The notes under the pieces were generated by a model. It worked only from the letters and a program-made list of their open reading frames with translations. It was not told the DNA's origin and did no database searches. The position numbers were made by a program, and so were the translations under genes. 64,000 nucleotides of DNA from Heracleum sosnowskyi (Eukaryota > Streptophyta > Magnoliopsida > Apiales > Apiaceae): contig CM061244.1 of the NCBI GenBank assembly GCA_030848705.1, positions 44,123,190-44,187,189 of the forward strand, in the 5' to 3' direction. Each line of letters begins with the position of its first letter. Positions within the stretch are counted from its first letter, which is position 1. Below, in pieces: positions 46,906 through 60,000 of the stretch.

Positions 46906-48344
46906 TGTTAGGTCCTGATAAGTTTGTAGAAGGGGGGTTGAATACAAACGATACCGTTTAATCGAATTTGTCCTTTTAAGATTTAACAATTTAGAACAAA
47001 TTATTGCGGAATAAAACTGAAACAATATTCAAGTTAAATAAAACTCTATTAAACTTGAAGGGTGTTACAATTTTGATCACTGATTACAAAGAACTTGATA
47101 AAACAAATCTAGAATAAATTCGACATGAATTTATCTATTTTTGTAATAAAAAGGATCGAATACTAAAAAGTAGTTCGATATAAAATCTAGGGATTATGAT
47201 CCGCTAGAAAGTCAAAGCAGCACAAGTGAAATGATTCTTATGGATTAAATGTTAAGAACAAATCAAGAATTAATTCACTGGCATAAATTGAATGCTCGGA
47301 CAGTTTGGAATTGAAGAAGACAGAGAGAAATGTAATTTTGTTGGCTGCTGTGTCTTTTCTTCTTTTTGTTGTAATGAATGAATTGGGTGGCCAAATTGTC
47401 TTCTGCCTTGTATAAATACTAAAATGCATTTCTGTTAATCAATCCCACGTGCAAGTCAAATCAACAGAATGCATTAAGCCTTGGAAGACAATCGGGAAGA
47501 CAAGCATTTGTACTAGGAAGACAATCGGTAAGACAAGAGATTGGCCTAGGAAGACAATCGGGAAGACTCACCTGAGAGTCTTCCTAGTTCATTTTTCTAA
47601 GTCTTCCTAGTTCAAACCTAAGTCTTCCTAGTTCATTTTTATTCTAATTTAAATAATTAACTAAATAAATTATGTATTAAATTAATTCTTTACAGAATTA
47701 ATTTAATAAATAATATACTTGATTGTATTAATTATTTATAAGAGAATAAAATAGAATTAGTTGACTTCTCAATTAATTTCTTTTTATTCTAATTTAAATA
47801 ATTAACTAAATAAATTATGTATTAAATTAATTCTTTACAGAATTAATTCAATAAATAATTTACTCAATAGTATTAATTATTTATAAGAGAATAAATAGAA
47901 TTAATTGACTTCTCACTTAATTCCAGAATCACTTAAAACTTAGATAAATAACAAACACAATAGTACGTTGACACTCGATGCACTGTCTGGTTCATGAGTG
48001 ACTAACGACAATGTCTGTTCTTTATCTATTTAACTTTAAGCAGTGATTCACTTCCTTCTCATTCAAGAACTCCGTAATCAGTATCTTTTTCTGTCACCAC
48101 TTGAAATCTCCGTCACTTTAATAAATCCACTGAGCTTGAATACTTCATTGAGGCTTGATCAATAAATTGAGCTTCTTTCAATGTAGAATAACTTCAAGTC
48201 TGTAGATGACTTTAATCTTCATTCTTTGACAGATATAATCTTCTGAGATTCCTGTGACATCTGATCTAATATTTACTTATTACATTCTTGTTTAAGTTGA
48301 GTAAAATCCTCGAATTACAAATAGGCTATAGCATATGCCTTTCA
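46906..48344 (-). repeat. 5' LTR of copia element 3
   Basis: Same length as the 3' LTR (1439 bp). The four differences seen by eye are at right-LTR positions about 47221, 48007, 48232 and 48304. It shares the internal duplicated ~130-bp segment. Confidence 0.95.
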
Positions 48345-48553
48345 TGTTTGATATATTAAATTAAAAATTCTTCTACAACTATATATATCGTATTTGTGGC
48401 CAAAATCACATTTAAATTATTAACAAGTCTTGCAATTCTTAAATTAAAAAATTCCTCGAATCTCGGTGGGGATCCTCGTTCCCCGTTCCCCGTTTGGAGA
48501 GGGGATGGGGTTAGAAAAATAATCCCCGATGGGGAACGGGGAACGAGGCGGTG

Positions 48554-50429
48554 CACTACAAGAAAAACTGTAATAGAAAACGACTAAAAACTGATGTCTG
48601 AAAAAAATCAGGGCGATGTCTATGTGGGTGTAGAGAAAAGTCATGACTATAGACATCGGTTTTTAGCCGATGTATTAGAAGTCTTTATACATCAGTTTCT
48701 GCCAAATTTACGATGTCTTTGCCCCTCTTATACATCGTTTTTTCATAAAGCGCTAACGTAATTGTCTATCTTTAAAATCAGTTTTTTTAATATATCATTG
48801 TAATTGCTCATCATATGACATCGGTTTTGTTAAAATATTTGATGTAGAAGACCCTCACATACATCAATTTTTACAGAAAAAGTAGTGTGGTATATAGTTA
48901 AGCACATCAGTCTTACTTATACATTGATTTTCTTGTTTAAAACTGATGTCTCACGTTCAAGTTTTAGCATGCATTATACTTTGTATATGCACCCAAAACT
49001 AAAATCAAACCAGAACATTAAAATAAGAAAACAGTTAAGCACTTGCCATTACCAAACACCAAATATACAATCTTTACATCAGCTAGCATAACCAAAATAA
49101 TACATCAAAGTACCAAACTAGCTATAGTAATTAACTAGCTTACAAACCAACTGTACTTTGACAAAACAAACCAATTGTTCAACAATTTTGTCAAGTACAA
49201 ACTTGTTAAGTCTTGTTCTGCACCTCTTCAAGCACTTTCGGCTTGTAAGATGTCCGAGTCGTATAAAGCCACTACAAACATTTAAAAATCCAAATCAAAA
49301 AAATCGCATAAAGATATTATTTCATATTTCAAAAGGTACCACAATATAGAGCTACAAGTTGACAATGATTTGTGGCACCAACATCCTTTGATTCCTCCTA
49401 CATATATCACTCACTCCTTTTATTGTATCCATTGATTCATCCTATCAGTTATGCTAGCATTCTTCGAGTTAATTTACATAGTAATGGGAAATAAAATTGT
49501 TTCATAAATGTAACACTCTCATAAACAATAACAATAAACAACATATTGATGATAGTGAATCCATTGTGATAATTGTTACACTGGAGTGTTTGGGAGTAGA
49601 GAGGAGCTCCTGTTACTTCAACAAAACTCGAAAAGTCATAATAATCTCCTGCCATTATAAATTAAAACAAATAAATAAAGTTCAAATATAACAAGTGATT
49701 AATGAAACAAGCTAAGTACCATAATATCAATTAGTATAAGTACCATAATATCAATACAAGTACCATAATATCAATACAAGTACCATAATATCAATTTAGT
49801 ATATACTAAGTTTGAGTTAGAACCAGTTTCTAGTTTGGAAATAAGCTAGTACACTTGGTTTTTATCCAAGCTAGTACATAAATTAATATAGTGGTGTAGT
49901 GAAACAACACCAACACAAGGTTAGTTAGAGTGCTTGTCTTTTTACTACTACTTTCTTTAGTGAAAATAAGTTCTGGACGAGTTTTAGTACAACACTCTCG
50001 AAGAGTAGCAGAGGTGCATAGTATTAGATGTGTATTCACTTGTTTAAGTACATGTAATATCAATTTACAGTGTAGAACACTTTAAAACAAAGACACCATA
50101 CATAGACAAAAAAAGCCTCAAATTTTTTTACCAATCAACATAAATATATGTTAATCTATTTCTCTAAATGTAGTTATAATTCACAATTACCTGTTTGTGG
50201 ACTAACATGATTACGAACACAACAATGGACACTAACAACTCTAGTTAGCCACTAATCACTTACTTACACTAACTAATCAATTGAAAAACAGTTAAACAAC
50301 TATATTCATCAATCAACAAAAATTAAAAATATAAACAAATATAATTACATGAACATGGCATTTTTATTTGTAAAATAAAAACACTAATCTGAATATCGAC
50401 AATGAAATATAATTTTTTTTACAAACTTG

Positions 50430-50485
<56 letters not shown>

Positions 50486-51215
50486 ACACAAAAAATACAA
50501 GGATATGACCAAGCTTACAAACATGAATAAATATCTACGAACAATATATATGTATATATAACACAAAAAATTAAGAATCACTTACTTTCCACATGACCCA
50601 AGCTGAAGAATCAACTAATCTGTAAAAAGAGGTTCAATTAAATATCAAGAACTGAAATCTGAAAAACAATTGAAAATCCACTTACAAATTCAAGCTGATT
50701 CAAGCTAGATATTGAAAAGAATCCACCTATTCATGTTTCCTCTTTTATTAATTAACAAAAATCAACAGATTTATGCACAAATTAAAATTAGAGTTCGTGA
50801 AATTGAAAGTCGGGTTCGTGTAATTGAAGCTAGGTCTTAAAGATGTTAAATCGGATCAAGTGAGAGGATTGTGTGAGAGGTTCGTGTGAGAGTTGACAGA
50901 CAGAGAGAGAGAGACGGATTTTAGGGGGAGGCTGTGAGATGTATTTTGGGGGAAGCGGGGAATGTATTTTGGGGGAGAGCGGGAAAATATAATTTTCTAA
51001 AGGGGAAATGTTTTTGTTAAAGAGAGGAAATACATGACCGTATGTTTTCATATTTTTAAAAGAATCATAAATACATCAGTTGTTTTAACATTTATTGTCT
51101 TAAAAGACATTTAACATCAATTTTAAAAATACCGATGTTAAAAAGATTTTTAACATAAGTGGTTTCTTGAACCGATGTTAAAGGGGTGATGTTTATTCTA
51201 GTTTTTCTAGTAGTG
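48554..51215. mobile_element. Non-autonomous CACTA element, 2.66 kb
   Basis: The ends are CACTACAAGAAAAAC and, inverted, CACTACTAGAAAAAC. Both subterminal regions (48580-48960 and 51060-51195) carry repeated ACATCGGTTTT/AACCGATGT motifs. No transposase or other gene is inside; only AT-rich DNA and a microsatellite. The 3-bp flanks are GTG and TGG, so no clean target duplication is visible. It sits in a G/C-run block (48465-48550 and 51216-51285). Confidence 0.8.
50430..50482. repeat. (TA)n(GA)n microsatellite
   Basis: A run of TA units passes directly into a run of GA units inside the non-autonomous CACTA. Confidence 0.95.
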
Positions 51216-51376
51216 TGGGTCGGGGATTGCATTCAAGTTCAGGGATCAAGGGCGGGGATACCACTCCCAGACCCCGAAGTGACCCGATGACCATCACTAC
51301 TCGTAAGTAGGAGCGATAGTGAATATCTACAGCATGTAATCACATCGAGACTTGTTTAATAAATCGGGTTAATGGT

Positions 51377-52522
51377 TGTTAGTCATAGAGGCATTCCTGT
51401 AAACATCTAATAACAAGCCTATAATATTGTGACACTTTGTGTTACTTACTTGACCCTTTAACTAGAGAATCCCTTTGTTTCCAAAAGTTCTATAATTGTA
51501 CTTAGTTTAATTTTAATCTCACTGCTTGTAACCATTAAATAAGTCCTAAAATATGACTTGGAAGAAGATCACAAGATCATGCCTCAAGATATTTGAAGAC
51601 AAATTGAAGAATAAAGGAGTTACAGAAATGAAGATTAAAATTTGGCCAAGTCATGATTAGAGAAGTCCAAAATGAACTAATTCGAGAAGTCACCAATTCG
51701 AGAAGTGCCTCATTGAAGATTCGAGAAGTCAATTATGTTGATTCGATAAGTGTTGATATAACTGATTCCAGATGCCAATAATCAGAGAAGTCTTTATAAC
51801 TAATTCGAGATGTCAAGGATTAGAGAAGTCAATATACTGATTCGAGAAGTCAAGATATCCGATTCGAGAAGTCAGTTTATACTGGTTCGAGAAGTCAAGA
51901 TATCGAATCAAGCATTTCAGAGATATCGAATGAGGGACTTAGCAAATTATCTAATCAACAACAAATAAATTTTTGGAGACAAAGAATCAAATCAAACCAA
52001 GTCATATGTAATGGTCTCAATCATTGCAGTATGCACATGAGAAGTCTACAAAGAAGCTTAGAAAGATAGTCAAAGAGAACAACTAAAGATATGGATCTGG
52101 CAATATGCAAAACAAGAGAAGTTCACAAGATGCCAACTTTCACCAAAATAGTATAGACAAAGTTTGACAATCTTTTTGTCTGTTACTAGTTTTGTGAAAG
52201 TGAGTTGTGTGCAGTTTATAAGTACACAGTCTCTCATCTTTAGTTGTTAAGTTTTTCAATTGTAATATTTAGACTTATCTCTCTAAGAAAAGCGAAGCTG
52301 AAAATTCATCTTTCGAATTCACAGTTTGTAGCACCTTTGATCTAATATAATATTGGATTTAAAGTAAATTTGTGTGTTGTCTTTATTCCACAATATTCTG
52401 TTTGCAACATACATCTTTAAGCTACAAGTAATCAAGATTCAAAATGAAGATAATTAAAGAAATGACTGATAATATATTCACCCCCTCTATATATTATCTT
52501 CAAGTGAAACTCATACTCAACA
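51377..52522 (+). mobile_element. Solo LTR of the element 2 family, TSD ATGGT
   Basis: Begins TGTTAGTCATAGAGGC and ends CATACTCAACA, flanked by ATGGT at 51372-51376 and 52523-52527. It aligns along its whole length (inverse) with the LTR at 22701-23867. A TATA-like TTTATAAGTA is near 52215. Upstream, at 51680-51900, lie at least six TTCGAGAA units, including a perfect three-unit GAAnnTTCnnGAA at 51715-51727. Confidence 0.95.
51680..51900. promoter_or_regulatory. Heat-shock-element-like TTCnnGAA array in U3
   Basis: TTCGAGAA occurs at 51681, 51697, 51720, 51841, 51863 and 51886, with degenerate copies between. At 51715-51727 GAA, TTC and GAA are each separated by two bases, the canonical heat-shock factor site. 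The array lies about 320-540 bases upstream of the TATA-like box of the LTR. Binding is inferred from sequence only. Confidence 0.55.
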
Positions 52523-52527
52523 ATGGT

Positions 52528-53812
52528 TTAGTTCACCGAAAGATCGGGGGATGGACTTAATTGGCTGACCAAGTCACCACTACTGCAATAGAGGGGTGAA
52601 TCGTTTGATGGGCTAGGCGCATCGTTTGATGGGCTAGGCGCATGGGAACGTAGTCTAGACTAGTTTAGTGTCTCGAATTTGCATGTAGACCTTAGGTGGC
52701 AACAAGTGGATTACAAGGACACGACTTTGACTAAAGGGATTGGTGGATTCAAAGACTCCATATGTTTTTAATATTGAATTATAACAAAATTTTAGTTATA
52801 ATCTAAAATCATAATTGCAATCACGCTAACTATCAAGAACGACACACACTATTGCATTGACACTAGAACGTATAGGTGTACTCTTTGTGAGAACAAAACC
52901 CTCTTCGAGGATACTGCTTTGATCGCGTATACTTTTGTATATCGTTAATAAACTCAAAATTTTTAGACTCGATAATTTTTAGTCTTGACTCGACTCGATA
53001 TAAAAAAGTTCAAACTCGAATATGTTTGAATATGATAAGCACAAACACGACTGAATTCGAATTGCACCCTTATTCTTGGCAACTTCAGTTGAAGATACTT
53101 TTAAAACTTTAAAAAATAGTTAAAAATATAAATTTGATTTTTAATACTAAATTTATATATAGTGCAGTGTTCTAAATTTATATATACTGATTTTACAATA
53201 ATCGGGTCAAAAAGTGTTTTTTAGAAATCAGTCAATAATCGATTAATTTTGTCAAATTTCGGAATTATTAAGATAATTTTTTTTTAAAAAAGAAAAAATC
53301 ACAAAATTTTAAAAGCAATGAATATTGGCTAATTTAAAAATTAAAAAAATATCAAGGAGAATGAATTTTTTTATAAAACAAACACCAATAAAAGGAAATA
53401 ATCTCAATTGTTTCCCATTCACTTTGTTAATTCCCCCAACCAAACACTCTTTAATGTATACAAATGAAATTATTTATTTTACGACTCTATATTATCTTAT
53501 TTTTAATTATTTCATAAAATTTATTAAATGGTTGCTTAAGTCTATATTTTATATAAAAATAATTACATATATTAAAAAAATAATATTAAATTGTTCCAAT
53601 TTATCATTCCGATTAATCTCAAAATATCCGATTAATTGCTGTTCCGTCATCCGTGTCTTCACCGAACAACTACGATTCCCGTTTTTTATAACACTGATTA
53701 ATCATGTAGATATACCGCCTTACCTGTTTGTATTAAAAAAAGTAATCATTTATTTAATATTTTAAAGATAATTTATACAAAAATATAACATATATATAAT
53801 ATTATTTAAAAC
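52528..53812. other. Intergenic between the solo LTR and the GIP1-like gene
   Basis: AT-rich. A 20-base direct repeat (GATGGGCTAGGCGCAT-containing) is at about 52604-52643. No supported gene. Confidence 0.5.
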
Positions 53813-54093
53813 CACGTGGAATATAAAATAGGAAAAAAAAGAATGCGCCAAAAAAAAGAGAAGCAAAATGACTGGGAAAAAAAAGAAAGATCCGAACCCG
53901 AAGAGTATGAAATGGGCTGGTCTTGTTAGCATTAGGGGGGTAATTTGGTTTTCAAAACCCTTGTTTTCGTGCTTGAGCCGCTCTACTATTATATATAAAC
54001 CTATACATACAATCATTCAAAACCCTTTTGATATCGAATGCAACTCACTCTTTTATTGTCTTTGCTAAACCCTTTTTTTGATATACCTCAAAG
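53813..54093 (+). promoter_or_regulatory. Promoter and leader of the GIP1-like gene
   Basis: A G-box CACGTG is at 53813-53818. A TATA-like ATTATATATAAACC is at about 53987-54000, roughly 95 bases before the ATG, so transcription should start near 54025. The leader up to 54093 is T-rich without an upstream ATG in good context. Confidence 0.6.
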
Positions 54094-57000
54094 ATGGTGT
54101 TTTCCTCAACTTCAAGAATTGATGGGGGGCCTCAAATACTATCTGCTGGTGTGAGAAAAACAATTCAATCTCTTAAAGAAATTGTGGGTAATCATTCTGA
54201 TGCTGAAATTTATTCTACCCTTAAAGAGACTAATATGGATCCTAATGAAACTGTCCAGAAATTGTTGAATCAAGGTTCTTTTCTCTTTTTTACCCTTTTT
54301 CTTTCATGGGGTTGTTTTTTATTGTATTGCTCATTTGGGTTTTTGTTTTTGTTTAGTTTTATGCTAATTTGGTGTTTTTAGCTTGCATTGGTTACTTTGA
54401 TTGTTGTTTTTTTATGTGCTTTTTAATTGGTGTTGTAAAAATGTGTTCTTGATTCTTGGTCTGTGGTTAGCATGCGGAAACGGTTGTATTACGTAATGAA
54501 ATGATTATTGAAGCCGCCTTTTTTTATATGCATTTGTTAAATAGACAATTGCATTATAGTTTGTGGTTTTCTCGTCTTACCAATATGTTCATGATGTCAT
54601 TATTGTGACTTTATGATGAGTTTTAATATGAAATGTGAAAGGACTGTTTTGTTTGGCATTGTCGTTACATTTTGTTTATTCCGGAAGGAGACATGACGGT
54701 GCTTAAAGCTTCTACTTTTTCGATGAAAGGAGTAGCAATCGATAGCTTAATTATCTTTTAAAGTTAGGATTTCTGCACAAATCCCCCCACACCTCTGAGT
54801 GCAAGCTTATAAAACAGGTGAAGAATGATTGTAGTTATCAAGATTCCCAGTATAGAACTATTACCGTATATCTTAATTCTAGAATATTGTTATGAACCAC
54901 AAATACTGGGTTATAAATACACACAAATGTTAATAATGAAATAGAATCATTAACGACCAATTTAGTTATTTTCTGCTCTGGTACGACTTGGTATGACTGT
55001 GTTTATGGGATGGGGGCTACTTCTGAATACTAGCTCCAAATGATAGCAAATATGGTACTTGATATTAGTTTCTAAACTAATTTAGATGATCAATGTCATT
55101 AAATATGTATCTATATCGGAGTAATTATTCTTTAGGTAAAATTTTGAGACAAGTTGATTTGTATGATATCAGTATATGTGTCTAAGTTCTAGATACAATT
55201 TTTCTTCTTTTTCTTTGGCTAATTAAACTCCCCATCTTTTTTTCCAGACAAGGCTTGAGCCCTTAACTCCACCCGGGTAAAGGGGGGATGTGGGTAAGGG
55301 CAATGCCCTCTAGGAAGAACCCTGATACAATCCATTATATTGATTCCTGTTTATATTTAGAATGAGAGATTTTTGTGGCTTGTGAGAATTTTGAGTTGAT
55401 TTTCCTTGTTCTAGATGAAAACTGTTGCCGGTTAAATTGCTTGTCGCCATCTGCTTTTTTAGATTAATTATGATGATTTTTTTGAAGTGGAAGTTAATGA
55501 TTTATAAATACTCTATTTTCTCGTGCTTGCATGTCATTTTCGGTGATATTTATTTATCTGATAAGGATTGTTTGGATTTTTTCTGTTTAAATTTGTTTCA
55601 GGTTATATATTGTTTTAACTTATTAATGATATTGTACTGCATGTTATGTGGAAATGTGTCTACAATGTACCATGATACCTATTATATTTTATTGCCATAT
55701 ATCATTTCATCTTCTTATTTTATATTTTTTTTCACGTTTTTCCTTATTCAGATCCATTTCACGAGGTGAAGAGAAAAAGAGACAAAAGGAGAGAGGTATT
55801 GCTTTTTACTAAATTGTATTTTTACATTTCTTTATATTGGAAATTAGTTTTATATTTTTCTTTTAGGGTTTGTCGTTTGTACATTCTTAATATTGGAGTG
55901 CGGGTGGCAGGACTGTATCTAATATACACTTTCCATTAAAACACTGTACCATCTCTTATTCAAAAGCCGTTAATGTTACTTTTCTTAGATGTGTTTTACC
56001 TTACTTCAAGATTTGGGTTGATGCAAAGTGTTTGTGTCAGGTTACAACGAACATGGTGTATACTGCATCACAACAAAAAAAGCATAGCGAACCTTTAAAT
56101 CAAGGGACCCAACACAGTGCACATTCTGATCACAATATCCGCAGCAGAGGAATTATTCGGAATTCTTTGCCTGGTAGGGAGAACTGATTATATATTACTC
56201 CCTCCGTCCCATTCAAACTGGCTTGTTTGACTTTTCTTGGTCAAATTGACTAATTTTGAAATGTAAATTACATATATTATATATTGAATATAATTAATGA
56301 AAAAAATATAACAAAAAAATATAAATAACTTATTATAGTCTACATTTTTTAGATTTGAAGAAATGTAAGTCAATAGTTTTTAAAAGTTAGTCAAAGTTTG
56401 GTCAGTTTGACCAAGAAAAGTCAAACAAGCCATTTGAGTGGGACGGAGGGAGTATTTATGTTTAAATTTCTTTTTGGTCCAGCTTTACTGAATAAATGTT
56501 ACAGATGTAGTTCATTTGGGCGATGTTGAATTATCTATTGGGAAATAGCATCTCCTTTACCTTAACAACTTAGTATATTTATCTGGATACAAAGTTGTTA
56601 TACTGTATATGAATACTAAGTTGTTGTACTTCTGCTTTAGCCTAGGTATGTTAATCGGCAGGAACTCTTTTTTGTTGGTTTACACAGTTTATTGTCCCCT
56701 ACCTACCTGTATTTGGATCTTGTGTTTTTGGACTGTCTATATTCTTCTTGATCTTCAATTATCTTTTAACCTATTCATGTGGTGCTTACTTTTGTACTTT
56801 GCATGTTGATTAACAACATATTTTGAATCTCTGTGTCCTATTCTGTTGTTCTTGGTAGTTCTTGGTATGCTTATTTGAGATTCTTCATCCGTAATTTCAT
56901 CTGTTGGTCGTTTATTATATAGGCCTTTAACCTTTTTTATCTATTAATTGATGTTTTCTTACTATAGATCCAAAGGTTAGTAGAGAGTTTCGTGTTGTGA

Positions 57001-60000
57001 GGGACAATAGAACTAATCATAAGACGAACAGCATGATAAAGCCTCCCATGCAAAGCCAAATATCTTCAAATGAACCAGAAGTCCCTAAGTTTGCTGATAA
57101 GAGGTACTGTACTTGTCTTTTGTAGCTTGTTAATTGTTTCTCTTCCCACAAATTACCGTTCTAGGGATGTATGTTTGCCTGGTTTAGTTTAGTTTCTTTG
57201 GACCTAAGGATGTCTGGGAGTTGTAAATTTTCCCCTTCAGTTCGTGTAATAAACATGTTGATTTATTTTCTTTGCCAGCAGTTTGAACATTACTTCCAAT
57301 AATCAAAAACAGCCGGTTGGGCGTCATTCATCTAAATCTGCTAATGGAATTACTGATCCACAGCCTAGGCAGCCCAGGGGTGTTCAGATTAATGGTGAGA
57401 AAGAATCTTTGGTGGATAATAGAGCCTCAGTTAAAAAGGCTGTCACTCAGGTGCAAACTAAGAATACAAACGATTCCCAACTATCTACAACTTCATCGAA
57501 CAACTCTGTGGCGGGGGTTTACTCTTCATCCTCTGATCCTGTACATGTACCTTCGCCTGATTCCAGACCAGCTGCTAACATTGGAGCTATTAAGCGTGAA
57601 GTTGGGGCAGTTGGTGTGCGTCGTCTTCCTACAGAAATTTCTGCCAAAGGTTCATCAACACAATCTAATTCTTTTCCTAATTCACATTTGGGACGTGATG
57701 GTCCATCAAGAGATTCATTTAGATCTTCTGCTTCCATGTCTAAAAGCAGCCATCCTACTCAAACTCCTGTTAATGAATCGACTGTGAGGAGCATTTCGGT
57801 CACTAAGCCCTTTGTCAATAATCAGCATGTTAACAGACAGCATCAATCTTCCGGTCATCAGAAAGGTAATCATTTTATGCAGAATTATTTCTCTTATGTT
57901 AATACTGTATAGCTGTGAATGCTCATTCGAGAATGGATGGCTGTGAATGCTCATTCGAGAATGGATGGATGGAACACAGAGTTGTATTTTTAGGTGCCTT
58001 GTTCTCCATTTGTCCTGAAAACTGTTTAGATTTTTTTTAAAAATAATTTAAAGGCGAAACAGGGTTTTTTCGAAACCTGACCAGCTTGTACACCACAAGG
58101 AAACGGCAAAAATAAAATAAAATAGTGTTTGGGTTCAGAAATTCTTGCATGAAACTACACAGCTAGATTTTGTTTCATGTTCGGGTAAAAAAATTGGTGA
58201 CACGACTCAACATGATATAAATATGGATTATCTATTTATTATAAAATTATCTTCTTATTTTAAAAAACCATTGACATCAAAACTTTAAACGTAAAAACTA
58301 TAAAAATAATGTCATAACTTATAAGATCAAAAGTAATATCAAAATATAAAAATTTGAAAGTTATATTTTCTCTATATCATAGTACTATAATATTTATTTT
58401 TGTCAAATATGTCACAAAAACACAAGACAAACTTAGTAATATATACAAATTCATTAAATGACATTTGCGACACGGAACACGAAAGTACACGAACACCACA
58501 CGAGGTATAGTTTTTTTTTTTAAATATTTACATGTACTCGTTCTAGAGAAGTTTGTTCTTACCCTATTTTATGTTCAAATTTAAGTAAATCTTTAACGCA
58601 ACAGATTTTGAAGTATTTTTTTTTTTTTGCTAAATAACAAATTGGAAGGTTTTAACTTCAAGAACTTATAGTTTATCATATATGTACAAGGTAGCTACTA
58701 GAGCCATTTGCTACTTGTGCAGACTATCAGTGATTGCAATTTGATAAGATCTTTTGATGTTGGTTTCTCTGCATGAGATTAATGTTGTCGGTGTCAGTGT
58801 GATAGTTAACCGTGAGAGGAGTATTAAAGCACCCTTTGATGTCCTTGTTTTCTTTTTTGTTCTATTAAATGCAACTTTATAATAGTGTTTGCATTCATTG
58901 TTAATTATAGTGTTTAGTCTATAGTTATATAGTTTATGGTCATGCAGCACTATTTAGCCTTCAAATGTGGAGGTAGTTGTGAGGGGGAGGGGGACTCTTC
59001 ACCTTCTAATTCAAGCCAAACACCCTCCTTGAAAATAAAAAAGATACCTAACCCCTAGGAAGTGCCTGTTGCAAATCTTAATGTGGTTAACCTACTGCTG
59101 CCAGTTTATGTATTTGAATATAGGACTTCATGCACTTCAAAAATTTTACTTCATGTCTTGATTACAAATGTGTTGGATTTTCCTAAGAACTGATCACAAG
59201 GTCTACTGTGTAGTTTCTTCTCATTCTAACAAGGAGTGGAAACCTAAATCAAGCCAAAAACAAAGCACCGGTCCTGGAGTTATTGGAACACCATCAAAAT
59301 CTGCTTCCCCTCCTGCTGATGCTTCAAAGAATGTGGAAGCAGAATCAACTCAGTTGCCATCACGGATAGACATCTCCGACAACCAGAATGTGATTATAGC
59401 TCCACATATACGAGTCTCCACAACTGACAGGTTTCGAGTGACTTTTGGCAGTGTAGGGACAGAGTTCGAACCTTCCAGGAATTCTGGGTTTGAAGCAGTC
59501 GAGGGTGCCGAGGAGCTAGCAATTGATCCTTCAGCAAGGTTTGTTTCCGAAATCTGCAGTTTACTTGTTTGCTTGCAGTGCGAGCCTTGTTGTAAGTTGT
59601 GGTCGTAGGTGACTTGGAGGGAATTCATATTGGTTTAGAAGCTGTATAGAGATAGTGGTTTCTCTATGCATAATCAATTCGTTGTGCTCAGTTTTTCTTT
59701 TTATGTTTTAAATGTTATTGTGTAGTAGATTTGCAACACTTTAACTGGAACTGATTAGGTGAGATGTATGACAGTGTATCAGTCTCTACTCCTGAGTCTT
59801 CTGGTGATGAATCTTCTGGAAGTAAGCAAGAAGGGTTGATAGATGAACATGTTCGCAATTCTGGTACCAGTTCCCCTGCATCTGCAGCAGTATCTGAACA
59901 GCAATTGACTGGTAAGAAAGAATCTTCAGGTCCTCAGGATTTGGACAATGCAGATGTTGGATTGGTCCGTGATAACAGTCAATCTCACACTCCGTCTGAG

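Larger units (their letters stand above)
40443..48344 (-). mobile_element. Copia element 3: young, internally deleted LTR retrotransposon
   Basis: Two 1439-bp LTRs (40443-41881 and 46906-48344) enclose 5.0 kb, flanked by TGTTT on both sides (40438-40442, 48345-48349). Aligned by eye, the LTRs differ at only four positions. On the minus strand a primer-binding site, a shortened gag, a protease piece, linker and RT remnants, an extra-ORF remnant and a polypurine tract follow in order. The gag middle, zinc knuckle, integrase and most of RT/RNase H are missing. It is related to element 1 by its RNase H and extra-ORF remnants. Confidence 0.95.

Noticed and set aside
53325..53765. 146-codon plus-strand frame upstream of the GIP1-like gene
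   Set aside because: Composition is dominated by Ile, Phe, Leu and Tyr from AT-rich DNA, with no known family; likely accidental.
59538..59774. Alternative exon 6/7 junctions of the GIP1-like gene (acceptor at 59758 or donor near 59593)
   Set aside because: The acceptor at 59758 with donor 59538 gives an immediate stop; the donor near 59593 would add a cysteine-rich stretch not expected in this family. The 59538/59775 junction fits phase and the conserved Ser-rich sequence.
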